Assembly (NCBI GenBank): GCA_900763175.1
Contig: CAAFJI010000080.1
Coordinates: 1 to 22,925, forward strand
Length of the DNA: 22,925 bases
Source of the DNA: Lachnospiraceae bacterium
GTDB taxonomy: Bacteria; Bacillota; Clostridia; Lachnospirales; Lachnospiraceae
Direction: 5' to 3'
Part shown: piece by piece, positions 6,328 through 14,341 of the stretch
How the letters are laid out: each line of letters starts with the position of its first letter
How positions within the stretch are numbered: the stretch's first letter is position 1
Translations under genes and position numbers: made by a program
Notes under the pieces: generated by a model
What the model saw: the letters and a program-made list of their open reading frames with translations, nothing else
What the model was told of the DNA's origin: nothing
The model's database searches: none

Positions 6328-7035
6328 ATGGATAAAAAGTTAAAAGCACTGGAGAGCCGCATCGGCTATGAATTTAAGGACAGAAGCCTTCTTGTTCTGG
6401 CTCTTACGCACAGCTCTTACGCCAATGAGAAAAAGCTTGGAAAGTTGGGCTGCAATGAGCGTCTGGAATTCCTGGGAGATGCAGTTCTGGAGCTGATCAG
6501 CAGCGATTTCCTTTATAAGAAATATACCCAGATCCCGGAAGGAGAGCTGACCAAGAAGAGAGCCAGCCTGGTGTGCGAGCCCAGCCTTGCCTACTGTGCA
6601 AGAGATTTCGGATTGCCGCAGTATCTGCTTCTTGGAAAGGGAGAGGACATGACCGGCGGACGCAATCGTGATTCTATTGTATCTGATGCAACAGAGGCTC
6701 TCCTTGGAGCTATTTATCTGGACGGTGGTTTTGCTAGTGCAAAGGAGTTCGTTTTGAAATTTATCTTAAATGATCTGGAAAATAAGCAGCTCTTTTATGA
6801 TAGCAAGACCATCCTGCAGGAAATCGTACAGGAAAAAGGAACTCATTTAGTGGAATACCGCCTTATAAAGGAGGAGGGACCAGATCACAACAAGAGCTTT
6901 ACCGTGGATGTTCTGATCAATGGTCAGCTGATGGGTATCGGAGTGGGACATACCAAGAAGGCAGCTGAGCAGGAAGCTGCCTATCAGGCAATCTGTAAAA
7001 TGAAAAACAGCAGGGATTCAGAGGAATGTATTTAA
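6328..7035 (+). CDS. rnc: Ribonuclease III
   Basis: Endonuclease specific for double-stranded RNA, acting in rRNA precursor processing and turnover of structured RNAs; works as a homodimer in the cytoplasm. The 235-residue protein has the catalytic RNase III domain (about 1-150) with the signature ERLEFLGDAVLE (44-55); Glu47, Asp51, Asp120 and Glu123 are the expected metal ligands. A double-stranded RNA binding domain follows at about 160-230 (DHNKSFTVDVLI through KKAAEQEAA). The GGGGAGG at 6312-6318 supports the ATG at 6328. The last ten bases overlap the start of smc, so the two are translationally linked, the usual rnc-smc-ftsY arrangement. Confidence 0.97.
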   Translation: MDKKLKALESRIGYEFKDRSLLVLALTHSSYANEKKLGKLGCNERLEFLGDAVLELISSDFLYKKYTQIPEGELTKKRASLVCEPSLAYCARDFGLPQYLLLGKGEDMTGGRNRDSIVSDATEALLGAIYLDGGFASAKEFVLKFILNDLENKQLFYDSKTILQEIVQEKGTHLVEYRLIKEEGPDHNKSFTVDVLINGQLMGIGVGHTKKAAEQEAAYQAICKMKNSRDSEECI

Positions 7036-10000
7036 AAAATATTGAGGTACAGGGCTTTAAGTCCTTTGCCCAGAAGATTAATTTTGAATTTCATAATGGA
7101 ATTACCGGAATCGTAGGCCCAAATGGAAGTGGGAAAAGTAATGTCGGTGATGCGGTGCGCTGGGTCCTTGGAGAGCAGAGCGCCAAGCAGCTTCGAGGCG
7201 GCAATATGCAGGATGTTATTTTTTCCGGTACAGAGACAAGAAAGCCTTTAAGCTTCGCATCTGTGGCCATTACTCTGGACAACGGTGACCATAAGCTGCC
7301 GGTAGACTTTAACGAAGTTACAGTTACCAGGCGTCTTTACCGGTCCGGAGAAAGTGAATACCTGATCAATGGCAGTGCCTGTCGTCTGAAGGACATCAAT
7401 GAGATGTTTTACGATACCGGTATTGGCAAGGAAGGCTATTCCATTATCGGTCAGGGGCAGATTGACAGGATCTTAAGCGGAAAGCCGGAGGAGCGCCGTG
7501 AGCTTTTTGACGAGGCCGCTGGAATCGTAAAGTTTAAAAGAAGGAAAAACACTACCATTAAGAAACTCCAGGATGAGCAGGCCAATCTGGTTCGTGTTAC
7601 CGATATTTTAAGTGAGCTTACCAGACAGCTGGGACCATTGGAACGTCAGTCTGAAACTGCCAGGATTTATCTTGCCAGGCGTGATACCCTGCGGGAGCTG
7701 GATGTAAACAGCTTTCTTCTGGAAAACGAGGAGACGGGGAGGGAACTTCAGGAACTGGAGCAGAAAAACGCCCGGGCTTCCCAGGAGCTGGCTGAGAATC
7801 AGGAAGCCTATGACCAGACAAAGGTGGAATATGACCGTCTGGAGGAGGAACTGGAGCAGCTGAACCGCCAGATGGAGGAGATGCGGGAGAGTACGCAGAA
7901 CAAGGCCATCAGAAGACAGCAGCTTGACGGTGAGATCAAGGTTTTAAAAGAACAGATCCTTGCCGGTATCCAGAATGAGGAGCATTATAAGAGTCGTCTG
8001 GATACCATTGAGACAGAGCTGGCCCAGAGACAGGCCGCTCTGTCCTCCCAGGAACAGGAGAGGTCGGAGCTTCACGCAGCTGTGCTTGCTGCCAGGAAGC
8101 GCCAGGGAGACGAGGAAGAACGTCTGAGAAACATTCAGGCAGAGCTTGAAGAATGTACCCAGGCTGTAGAAAATGGAAAAAATGAGATTATTGAGCTGTT
8201 GAATTCTCGTGCGACCACAAGGGGAAAAGCCCAGCGTTTTGACACCATGATGGAGCAGATCAACATCCGGAAAGCGGGAATCAGTCAGAGGCAGCTTCAT
8301 TTAAAGACAGAGGAAGACAGGCAGCAGAGCGAGCTGGGGAAGGCGAAAGAGAAGTTTCAGGGAATTACTTCCCTTATCCGGGAGATGAATGAAGAGTGCC
8401 AGAGGCTGGACGAGGAAGTACATAAAATTTCTGAAGAACTGAAAAAGCAGAACCATGACATGGAGGCAGGCCAGATGGCTTACCACCGTGAGGCATCCCG
8501 CCTGGAATCCCTGAAAAATATTACGGAGCGGTACGATGGCTATGGAAACAGCATCCGCCGTGTGATGGAGCAAAAAGACCGTGTTTCCGGTATTAAGGGT
8601 GTTGTTGCGGATCTGATCCAGGTAAATAAGGAATATGAGATTGCCATTGAGACAGCCCTTGGAGGAAGTATTCAGAATATTGTCACGGATAATGAGCAGA
8701 CTGCCAAGCGGATGATCGAGTTCCTTAAGAAGAACCGCTTTGGCCGTGCTACTTTTCTTCCGCTAAACAGTATCAATACCAAGAGCGGTTTTACCCAGCG
8801 AGAGGCTTTGGGAGAGCCGGGAGTGATCGGTCTTGCCAGTGAGCTTGTAACTACAGGAGACGAGTATAAAGGTCTTGCAACCTATCTTCTTGGCCGTGTC
8901 CTTGTAGTAGACCACATTGATCATGCCATTGCCATTGCAGGGAAATATAGACACAGCCTGCGCATGGTTACCATAGAGGGAGAATCCTTCAGCCCGGGTG
9001 GTTCCATGTCTGGTGGAGCTTTTAAGAACAACAGCAACCTTCTGGGCCGCCGTCGTGAGATCGAGGAGCTGGAATTCAGCGTAAAAGCCTTGCAAAAGGA
9101 TATGGCGGATATGCAGAAGGCAATTGATGATAATAGAAGCAGGCGAAATGTGATCCGTGATGCCATTGCAGATTTCCAGGAAAAACTCCGCCAGCAGTAT
9201 GTTGCCCAGAATACGGCTAAGATGAATATCAATCAGCTGGAGACCAGGACAAAGGAGATCCAGGAGGGCTACGCAGAGATCCAGAGGGAGCAGCTGGAGA
9301 TCCGCCGACAGGTTGATGAGGCAAAGGCAGACCACAGCAAGATCGCAGAGGAACTGGCTGCATCTGAGAAGGATGAAAAGGAGCTGGAAACCTTTATCCA
9401 GACCCGGCAGAAGGAGCTGGAAGAATGGAAAGGGGAGGAGCAGGAGGTCTCCAAAAAACTGGAGGAGCTCCGTCTGGAAGCAAGTACTGCGGCACAGAAG
9501 GAAAGCTTTGCAGTGGAGAACCGGAATCGTCTTACCGTGGAGATGGAGACCCTTCAGGAAGAAAAAGAGCAGATCCATGAGACTCTGGAGCTTGGAAGTG
9601 AGGAGAACATAAAGAAACGCCAGTCTGTGGAAGGGCTGGAGAAGGTGATCCGGGAGCTGGCAGAAGAAGAAGTGAAGGAAAAAGCCCAGCTGGAAAGCTG
9701 GCAGGCTGTTAAGGATGAAAAAAATGTAAGCCACAAGGCTTTTTTTGAAAAGCGTGATGAGCTGTCCGGTCATATTTCTCTTCTGGATAAAGAGTGTTAT
9801 CGACTGAAAAGCCAGATTGAGAAGCTGGAGGAGCACAGGGAGGCTCAGATCGCTTATATGTGGAGCGAATATGAGATCACGCCCAACAATGCTCTTCAAT
9901 ATAAGAAGGAAGAATTTACAGATCTGAAGGCCATGAAACGGGATATTGCCCAGGTGAAGGATGAAATCCGCAAGCTGGGTAATGTAAATGTAAATGCCAT

Positions 10001-10586
10001 TGAGGAATACAAAGAAATTCTGGAACGGCATACCTTCCTGTCTGGCCAGTATGAGGATCTGAAAACAGCAGAGGCTCAGCTGGAAAATATCATTCAGGAG
10101 CTGGATGAGGGAATGCGTAAGCAGTTTACGGAGAAGTTTCAGGATATCCAGAGAGAGTTTGACAAAGCCTTCCGGGAACTGTTTGGAGGGGGAAAGGGAA
10201 CTCTGGAACTGGAGGAAGATGTGGACATTCTGGAAGCAGGAATCCGTATTATTTCCCAGCCGCCCGGAAAGAAGCTTCAGAACATGATGCAGCTTTCTGG
10301 TGGAGAGAAGGCACTGACAGCCATTGCCCTTTTGTTTGCCATTCAGAATCTGAAGCCATCTCCATTTTGTCTGCTGGATGAGATCGAGGCGGCACTTGAC
10401 GACTCTAATGTAGGGCGTTTCGCCGGCTATTTACAGAAGTTGACGAAAAACACGCAATTCATTATAATAACACATAGGCGTGGTACTATGAATGCAGCTG
10501 ACCGGCTTTATGGTATTACCATGCAGGAGAAGGGGGTTTCCACACTGGTTTCTGTAGACCTTGTGGAGAATCAGCTGACTCAGTAA
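7026..10586 (+). CDS. smc: Chromosome segregation protein SMC
   Basis: Core ATPase of the bacterial condensin complex, which with ScpA and ScpB extrudes DNA loops and organises newly replicated origins. The 1186-residue length is canonical. Walker A GPNGSGKSN lies at residues 31-39. The first coiled coil (about 170-500) is rich in Glu, Gln and Leu; the hinge spans about 520-665, from GIKGVVADLI to the GGSMSGG motif; a second coiled coil runs from about 670 to 1000. The C-terminal head carries the ABC signature LSGGEKAL (1090-1097), Walker B ending in LLDE (1116-1119) and a D-loop. The ATG at 7026 lies inside rnc and overlaps it by 10 nt, with AGAGGA just upstream. scpA and scpB are not in this window. 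Confidence 0.98.
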   Translation: MYLKNIEVQGFKSFAQKINFEFHNGITGIVGPNGSGKSNVGDAVRWVLGEQSAKQLRGGNMQDVIFSGTETRKPLSFASVAITLDNGDHKLPVDFNEVTVTRRLYRSGESEYLINGSACRLKDINEMFYDTGIGKEGYSIIGQGQIDRILSGKPEERRELFDEAAGIVKFKRRKNTTIKKLQDEQANLVRVTDILSELTRQLGPLERQSETARIYLARRDTLRELDVNSFLLENEETGRELQELEQKNARASQELAENQEAYDQTKVEYDRLEEELEQLNRQMEEMRESTQNKAIRRQQLDGEIKVLKEQILAGIQNEEHYKSRLDTIETELAQRQAALSSQEQERSELHAAVLAARKRQGDEEERLRNIQAELEECTQAVENGKNEIIELLNSRATTRGKAQRFDTMMEQINIRKAGISQRQLHLKTEEDRQQSELGKAKEKFQGITSLIREMNEECQRLDEEVHKISEELKKQNHDMEAGQMAYHREASRLESLKNITERYDGYGNSIRRVMEQKDRVSGIKGVVADLIQVNKEYEIAIETALGGSIQNIVTDNEQTAKRMIEFLKKNRFGRATFLPLNSINTKSGFTQREALGEPGVIGLASELVTTGDEYKGLATYLLGRVLVVDHIDHAIAIAGKYRHSLRMVTIEGESFSPGGSMSGGAFKNNSNLLGRRREIEELEFSVKALQKDMADMQKAIDDNRSRRNVIRDAIADFQEKLRQQYVAQNTAKMNINQLETRTKEIQEGYAEIQREQLEIRRQVDEAKADHSKIAEELAASEKDEKELETFIQTRQKELEEWKGEEQEVSKKLEELRLEASTAAQKESFAVENRNRLTVEMETLQEEKEQIHETLELGSEENIKKRQSVEGLEKVIRELAEEEVKEKAQLESWQAVKDEKNVSHKAFFEKRDELSGHISLLDKECYRLKSQIEKLEEHREAQIAYMWSEYEITPNNALQYKKEEFTDLKAMKRDIAQVKDEIRKLGNVNVNAIEEYKEILERHTFLSGQYEDLKTAEAQLENIIQELDEGMRKQFTEKFQDIQREFDKAFRELFGGGKGTLELEEDVDILEAGIRIISQPPGKKLQNMMQLSGGEKALTAIALLFAIQNLKPSPFCLLDEIEAALDDSNVGRFAGYLQKLTKNTQFIIITHRRGTMNAADRLYGITMQEKGVSTLVSVDLVENQLTQ

Positions 10587-10601
10587 AAGGAGGAGAGAGA
10601 T

Positions 10602-11552
10602 ATGGCAGAGGAAAAGAAAGGATTTTTTAAAAGACTTGTCAGTGGCCTGACAAAAACAAGAGACAACATTGTGGCAGGATTTGATTCTCTTTTCAGCGGC
10701 TATTCTACAATAGATGAGGATTTTTACGAGGAACTGGAAGAGATCCTGATCATGGGTGATATTGGGATCAATGCCACCACAGCTATTCTTGAGAAGCTGA
10801 AGGAGCAGGTGAAGATCCGTAACATCAGGGATCCAAAGGAGTGCAAGGAGCTGTTGATCGATACCATTAAGGAGCAGATGACAGTGGACAGCACCGAATA
10901 TGAATTTGAGAACCAGAAGTCCGTTATCCTGGTGATCGGTGTAAACGGAGTCGGTAAGACAACTTCTGTTGGAAAGCTTGCAGGCAAGCTGAAGGACCAG
11001 GGGAAAAAGGTAATCCTGGCAGCGGCAGATACCTTCCGTGCAGCTGCAGGAGAGCAGCTGACACAGTGGGCGAACCGTGCCGGTGTGGAGATCATCGGCG
11101 GACAGGATGGAGCAGATCCGGCATCAGTTGTTTATGACGCAGTGGCAGCAGCTAAGGCAAGAAATGCGGATGTGCTGATCTGTGATACTGCAGGACGACT
11201 TCATAACAAGAAGAACCTGATGGAGGAACTGCGTAAGATTTACAGGATCCTGGAGAAGGAATATCCGGAAGCCTATCTGGAGACGCTTGTTGTTCTGGAT
11301 GGAACCACAGGACAGAATGCACTTGTCCAGGCAAGACAGTTTGCAGAAGTGGCAAAGGTAACAGGAATTATCTTAACCAAGCTGGATGGAACTGCCAAGG
11401 GTGGTATTGCTGTGGCAATCCAGTCAGAGCTTGACATTCCGGTGAAGTATATCGGAGTAGGTGAGAGCATTGATGATTTGCAGAAATTCGATGCAAATTC
11501 TTTTGTAGATGCATTATTTGACGTTAAGGAAAGTACCAGGCAGGAGGAATAA
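10602..11552 (+). CDS. ftsY: Signal recognition particle receptor FtsY
   Basis: SRP-GTPase that docks the Ffh-ribosome complex at the membrane for co-translational insertion of proteins. The 316-residue protein has an N domain (about 1-100) and a G domain with GVNGVGKT (113-120), the DTFRAAAGEQL insertion-box segment, DTAGR (195-199) and TKLDG (259-263). The long acidic A domain of enterobacterial FtsY is absent, as usual in Firmicutes; a short amphipathic N-terminus (GFFKRLVSGL) probably contacts the membrane. It begins 15 nt after smc, with GGAGGAG before the ATG, so it belongs to the same transcript. Its partner ffh lies 2.8 kb downstream, beyond ilvA and trpS. Confidence 0.97.
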   Translation: MAEEKKGFFKRLVSGLTKTRDNIVAGFDSLFSGYSTIDEDFYEELEEILIMGDIGINATTAILEKLKEQVKIRNIRDPKECKELLIDTIKEQMTVDSTEYEFENQKSVILVIGVNGVGKTTSVGKLAGKLKDQGKKVILAAADTFRAAAGEQLTQWANRAGVEIIGGQDGADPASVVYDAVAAAKARNADVLICDTAGRLHNKKNLMEELRKIYRILEKEYPEAYLETLVVLDGTTGQNALVQARQFAEVAKVTGIILTKLDGTAKGGIAVAIQSELDIPVKYIGVGESIDDLQKFDANSFVDALFDVKESTRQEE

Positions 11553-11557
11553 TAAAA

Positions 11558-12769
11558 ATGCTTACATTAGAAAGTTTTGAAGAAGCGGCAGAGATCGTTA
11601 AGCAGGTGACACAGGAGACAAAGCTGGTAAAGAGCAGCTATTTTTCAGAATTGACAGGAAACAAGGTGTTCTTTAAACCGGAGAATATGCAGAGAACAGG
11701 TGCCTACAAGGTACGTGGTGCTTACTATAAGATCAGCACCCTTACAGATGAGGAGAGAGGAAAAGGCCTGATCACTGCTTCTGCCGGAAACCATGCCCAG
11801 GGTGTTGCCTATGCAGCACATAAATATGGGGTGAAGGCCGTGATCGTAATGCCTACCACAACCCCGTTGATCAAGGTGGAGCGTACCAAGGGATATGGTG
11901 CAGAGGTTATCCTTCACGGGGATGTGTATGATGAGGCCTGCGCTTATGCCCTGGAGCTGGCAGAGCAGGAGGGATATACCTTTATCCATCCTTTTGATGA
12001 TCCGGCAGTTGCCACAGGTCAGGGAACCATTGCTATGGAGATTATCCAGGAGCTTCCTCTTGTAGATTATATCCTGGTACCCATCGGAGGCGGTGGACTG
12101 GCAACTGGTGTTTCCACTCTTGCTAAGCTTCTGAATCCGCATATCAAAGTAATCGGTGTGGAGCCGGCCGGAGCAGCCTGCATGAAGGCTTCTCTGGAGA
12201 AGGGCGAAGTTGTGACCCTTCCTCATGTAAACACCATTGCGGATGGTACCGCCGTTCAGACTCCTGGTTCTAAGATTTTTCCATATATTCAGGAGAACCT
12301 GGACGGGATCATTACCATTGAGGATGACGAGCTGATCGTTGCTTTCCTTGATATGGTAGAGAACCATAAGATGATTGTGGAGAATTCCGGACTTCTTACG
12401 GTAGCAGCTCTTCGCCATCTTGATTTCAAAAACAAAAAAGTGGTTTCTATTTTAAGCGGTGGAAATATGGATGTAATTACCATGTCTTCTGTCGTACAGC
12501 ATGGACTGATCCAGAGAGACAGAATCTTCACGGTATCTGTATTAATCCCGGATAAGCCAGGTGAGCTGGTTCGTGTTGCTTCTATTATTGCAGAGAATCA
12601 GGGAAATGTTATCAAGCTGGATCATAATCAGTTTGTAAGCACGAACCGTAACGCAGCTGTAGAGCTGAAGATTACTTTGGAAGCTTTTGGCACTGACCAT
12701 AAGAATCAGATCGTAAAGGCCTTAGAGCAGGCAGGCTGCAGACCGAAAGTAATCCGTGCAAGCCTGTAA
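11558..12769 (+). CDS. ilvA: Threonine ammonia-lyase (threonine dehydratase)
   Basis: PLP enzyme deaminating threonine to 2-oxobutanoate, feeding isoleucine or propionate formation. The 403-residue protein has the fold-type II PLP domain (about 1-320): the motif GAYKVRGA (48-55) carries the Schiff-base lysine Lys51, SAGNHAQG binds the substrate/PLP region, and a GGGGLATG loop binds the PLP phosphate. The C-terminal about 75 residues (VLIPDKPGELVRVASIIAEN onward) form a single ACT domain. This medium-length single-ACT form differs from the long two-ACT-like IlvA of E. coli and is annotated as either ilvA or tdcB; I cannot tell biosynthetic from catabolic use from sequence alone. The start is 5 nt after the ftsY stop, with AGGAGG inside the ftsY end, so translation is probably coupled. 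Confidence 0.92.
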   Translation: MLTLESFEEAAEIVKQVTQETKLVKSSYFSELTGNKVFFKPENMQRTGAYKVRGAYYKISTLTDEERGKGLITASAGNHAQGVAYAAHKYGVKAVIVMPTTTPLIKVERTKGYGAEVILHGDVYDEACAYALELAEQEGYTFIHPFDDPAVATGQGTIAMEIIQELPLVDYILVPIGGGGLATGVSTLAKLLNPHIKVIGVEPAGAACMKASLEKGEVVTLPHVNTIADGTAVQTPGSKIFPYIQENLDGIITIEDDELIVAFLDMVENHKMIVENSGLLTVAALRHLDFKNKKVVSILSGGNMDVITMSSVVQHGLIQRDRIFTVSVLIPDKPGELVRVASIIAENQGNVIKLDHNQFVSTNRNAAVELKITLEAFGTDHKNQIVKALEQAGCRPKVIRASL

Positions 12770-12805
12770 AAGTTTGAAAAATACGAATTAAGGAGTACTT
12801 TTACT

Positions 12806-13867
12806 ATGAAAAAGGTTATTTTGACAGGTGACCGCCCGACCGGCCGTCTCCATGTGGGCCACTATGTTGGCTCCTTATCTGAGCGTGTGAAGTTGCAGAA
12901 TTCCGGAAACTACGATGAAATTTATATTATGATCGCAGACGCACAGGCTCTGACTGACAATGCAGAGCATCCGGAAAAGGTTCGCCAGAACATTATCCAG
13001 GTAGCTCTTGATTACCTTGCCTGCGGCATTGATCCGGAGAAATCCACAATCTTTATCCAGTCCATGGTTCCGGAGCTTACAGAGCTTACCTTCTATTATA
13101 TGAACCTTGTTACAGTAGCTCGTGTTCAGCGTAACCCTACTGTAAAAGCCGAGATCCAGATGCGTAATTTTGAGGCGAGCATCCCGGTTGGATTTTTCTG
13201 CTATCCGATCAGTCAGGCCGCGGACATCACGGCTTTTCGTGCTACAGCAGTTCCTGTTGGTGAGGATCAGCTTCCTATGCTGGAGCAGTGCAAAGAAATC
13301 GTTCACAAATTCAATACAGTATATGGAGAGACTCTCACAGAGCCTGAGATCGTTCTTCCGTCAAACAAAGCCTGCCTTCGTCTGCCTGGTATCGATGGAA
13401 AGGCAAAAATGAGCAAATCTCTTGGAAACTGCATCTATCTTTCTGACGAGGCAGATGAGGTGAAGAAAAAGGTTATGTCCATGTTCACAGATCCCAATCA
13501 TCTTCGTGTGCAGGATCCTGGAAATGTGGATGGAAACCCGGTATTTATTTATCTGGATGCTTTCTGCAAGCCAGAGTATTTCCCGGAATTCCTTCCGGAT
13601 TATCAGAACCTGGATGAACTGAAGGATCACTACAAGAGAGGCGGTCTTGGAGATGTGAAGGTGAAGAAGTTCCTGAACAATGTTCTCCAGGCAGAGCTTG
13701 GACCGATCCGTGAGCACCGCAAAATGTGGGAGCAGCGCATTCCGGATGTCTATGACATCTTAAAAGAAGGAAGCAAGGTGGCTGAGGCCAAGGCAGCAGA
13801 GACTCTGAAGGATGTAAAGGCAGCAATGAGAATCAATTATTTTGACGATACAAGTCTGATCCAGTAA
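12806..13867 (+). CDS. trpS: Tryptophanyl-tRNA synthetase
   Basis: Class I aminoacyl-tRNA synthetase charging tRNA-Trp. The 353-residue length is near normal. The HIGH-type motif is HVGH (16-19) within RPTGRLHVGHYVGSL, and the KMSKS loop is exact at residues 201-205, followed by LGN. AAGGAG lies before the ATG at 12806. The gap to ilvA is only 36 nt, so there is no T-box leader directly in front, and the gene is presumably read from upstream. A strong hairpin 9 nt after its stop probably ends this transcript, since ylxM has its own promoter. A synthetase inside the smc-ftsY-ffh neighbourhood is not part of the usual order. Confidence 0.96.
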   Translation: MKKVILTGDRPTGRLHVGHYVGSLSERVKLQNSGNYDEIYIMIADAQALTDNAEHPEKVRQNIIQVALDYLACGIDPEKSTIFIQSMVPELTELTFYYMNLVTVARVQRNPTVKAEIQMRNFEASIPVGFFCYPISQAADITAFRATAVPVGEDQLPMLEQCKEIVHKFNTVYGETLTEPEIVLPSNKACLRLPGIDGKAKMSKSLGNCIYLSDEADEVKKKVMSMFTDPNHLRVQDPGNVDGNPVFIYLDAFCKPEYFPEFLPDYQNLDELKDHYKRGGLGDVKVKKFLNNVLQAELGPIREHRKMWEQRIPDVYDILKEGSKVAEAKAAETLKDVKAAMRINYFDDTSLIQ

Positions 13868-13876
13868 TAGGGACAA

Positions 13877-13908
13877 AATGGCAGGTTCTCTTTCCAGAGC
13901 CTGCCATT
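13877..13908 (+). terminator. Hairpin after trpS, probable terminator
   Basis: AATGGCAGGTTCT (13877-13889) pairs with AGAGCCTGCCATT (13896-13908) with one G-T pair and a 6-nt loop. The following bases lack a proper T-run, so termination would be weak or factor-assisted. Its position between trpS and the ylxM promoter supports a terminator role. Confidence 0.55.
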
Positions 13909-13968
13909 CCTGTATCAGACATACTCCGGAGCGTGTTTGAAAAAAATAGATATGTAAAGAGAAAACAC

Positions 13969-13997
13969 TTGACAGCCACTTGAAAATAGGGTATGAT
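13969..13997 (+). promoter_or_regulatory. Strong promoter of ylxM-ffh
   Basis: Perfect -35 TTGACA (13969-13974), 17-nt spacer and -10 TATGAT (13992-13997, one mismatch). Expected transcription start is near 14003-14005, only about 10 nt before the ylxM ATG, so the leader would be extremely short. Confidence 0.85.
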
Positions 13998-14014
13998 ACC
14001 CAAGGTGATAACGA

Positions 14015-14338
14015 ATGGAAAAGTTTGTAGAACGTACTTTGCTCTATGATTTTTACGGAGAACTTCTTACGAAGCGGCAGCAGCAGATCTACGAGAGCGT
14101 AGTTTTGGAGGATTATTCTTTAAGCGAGGTTGCAGAGGAGCTGAATATCAGCAGACAGGGTGTCCACGATATGGTGAGACGCTGCGACAGGGCTCTTGAA
14201 GAATATGAGGAGAAGCTGCATTTGGTAGAGAAGTTCGTGAATATCCGGGCTCAGGTACAGAGAATCCATGAGCTTGCATCCGGGTATCACGATGATGACA
14301 TAGTGGCAATATCCAATGTGATTTTAGAGGAGTTATAA
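14015..14338 (+). CDS. ylxM: YlxM/p13-like helix-turn-helix protein, putative SRP-associated
   Basis: Small 107-residue protein of the UPF0122/YlxM family, regularly encoded next to ffh in Firmicutes. It resembles sigma factor region 4: LSEVAEELNISRQGVHDMVRR (about 35-55) is a clear helix-turn-helix, and the N-terminal LLYDFYGELLTKRQQQ block is the family signature. In streptococci YlxM has been linked to SRP function; whether it binds DNA here is unknown. The start fits the family N-terminus. The ribosome binding site is weak (AAGGTG, 14003-14008) and the predicted transcription start falls in or beside it, so initiation may be nearly leaderless. Its end carries AGAGGAG for ffh, 3 nt away. 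Confidence 0.93.
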   Translation: MEKFVERTLLYDFYGELLTKRQQQIYESVVLEDYSLSEVAEELNISRQGVHDMVRRCDRALEEYEEKLHLVEKFVNIRAQVQRIHELASGYHDDDIVAISNVILEEL

Positions 14339-14341
14339 TTC

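Noticed and set aside
8763..10031. Long minus-strand open frame (422 codons) opposite smc
   Set aside because: Lies entirely antisense to the SMC hinge and coiled coil; Leu/Phe-rich composition is what the reverse of Glu/Lys/Gln codons gives. No domain or suitable gene context.
12770..12805. T-box leader for trpS
   Set aside because: Only 36 nt separate ilvA and trpS; no room for a T-box and no T-box motif seen.
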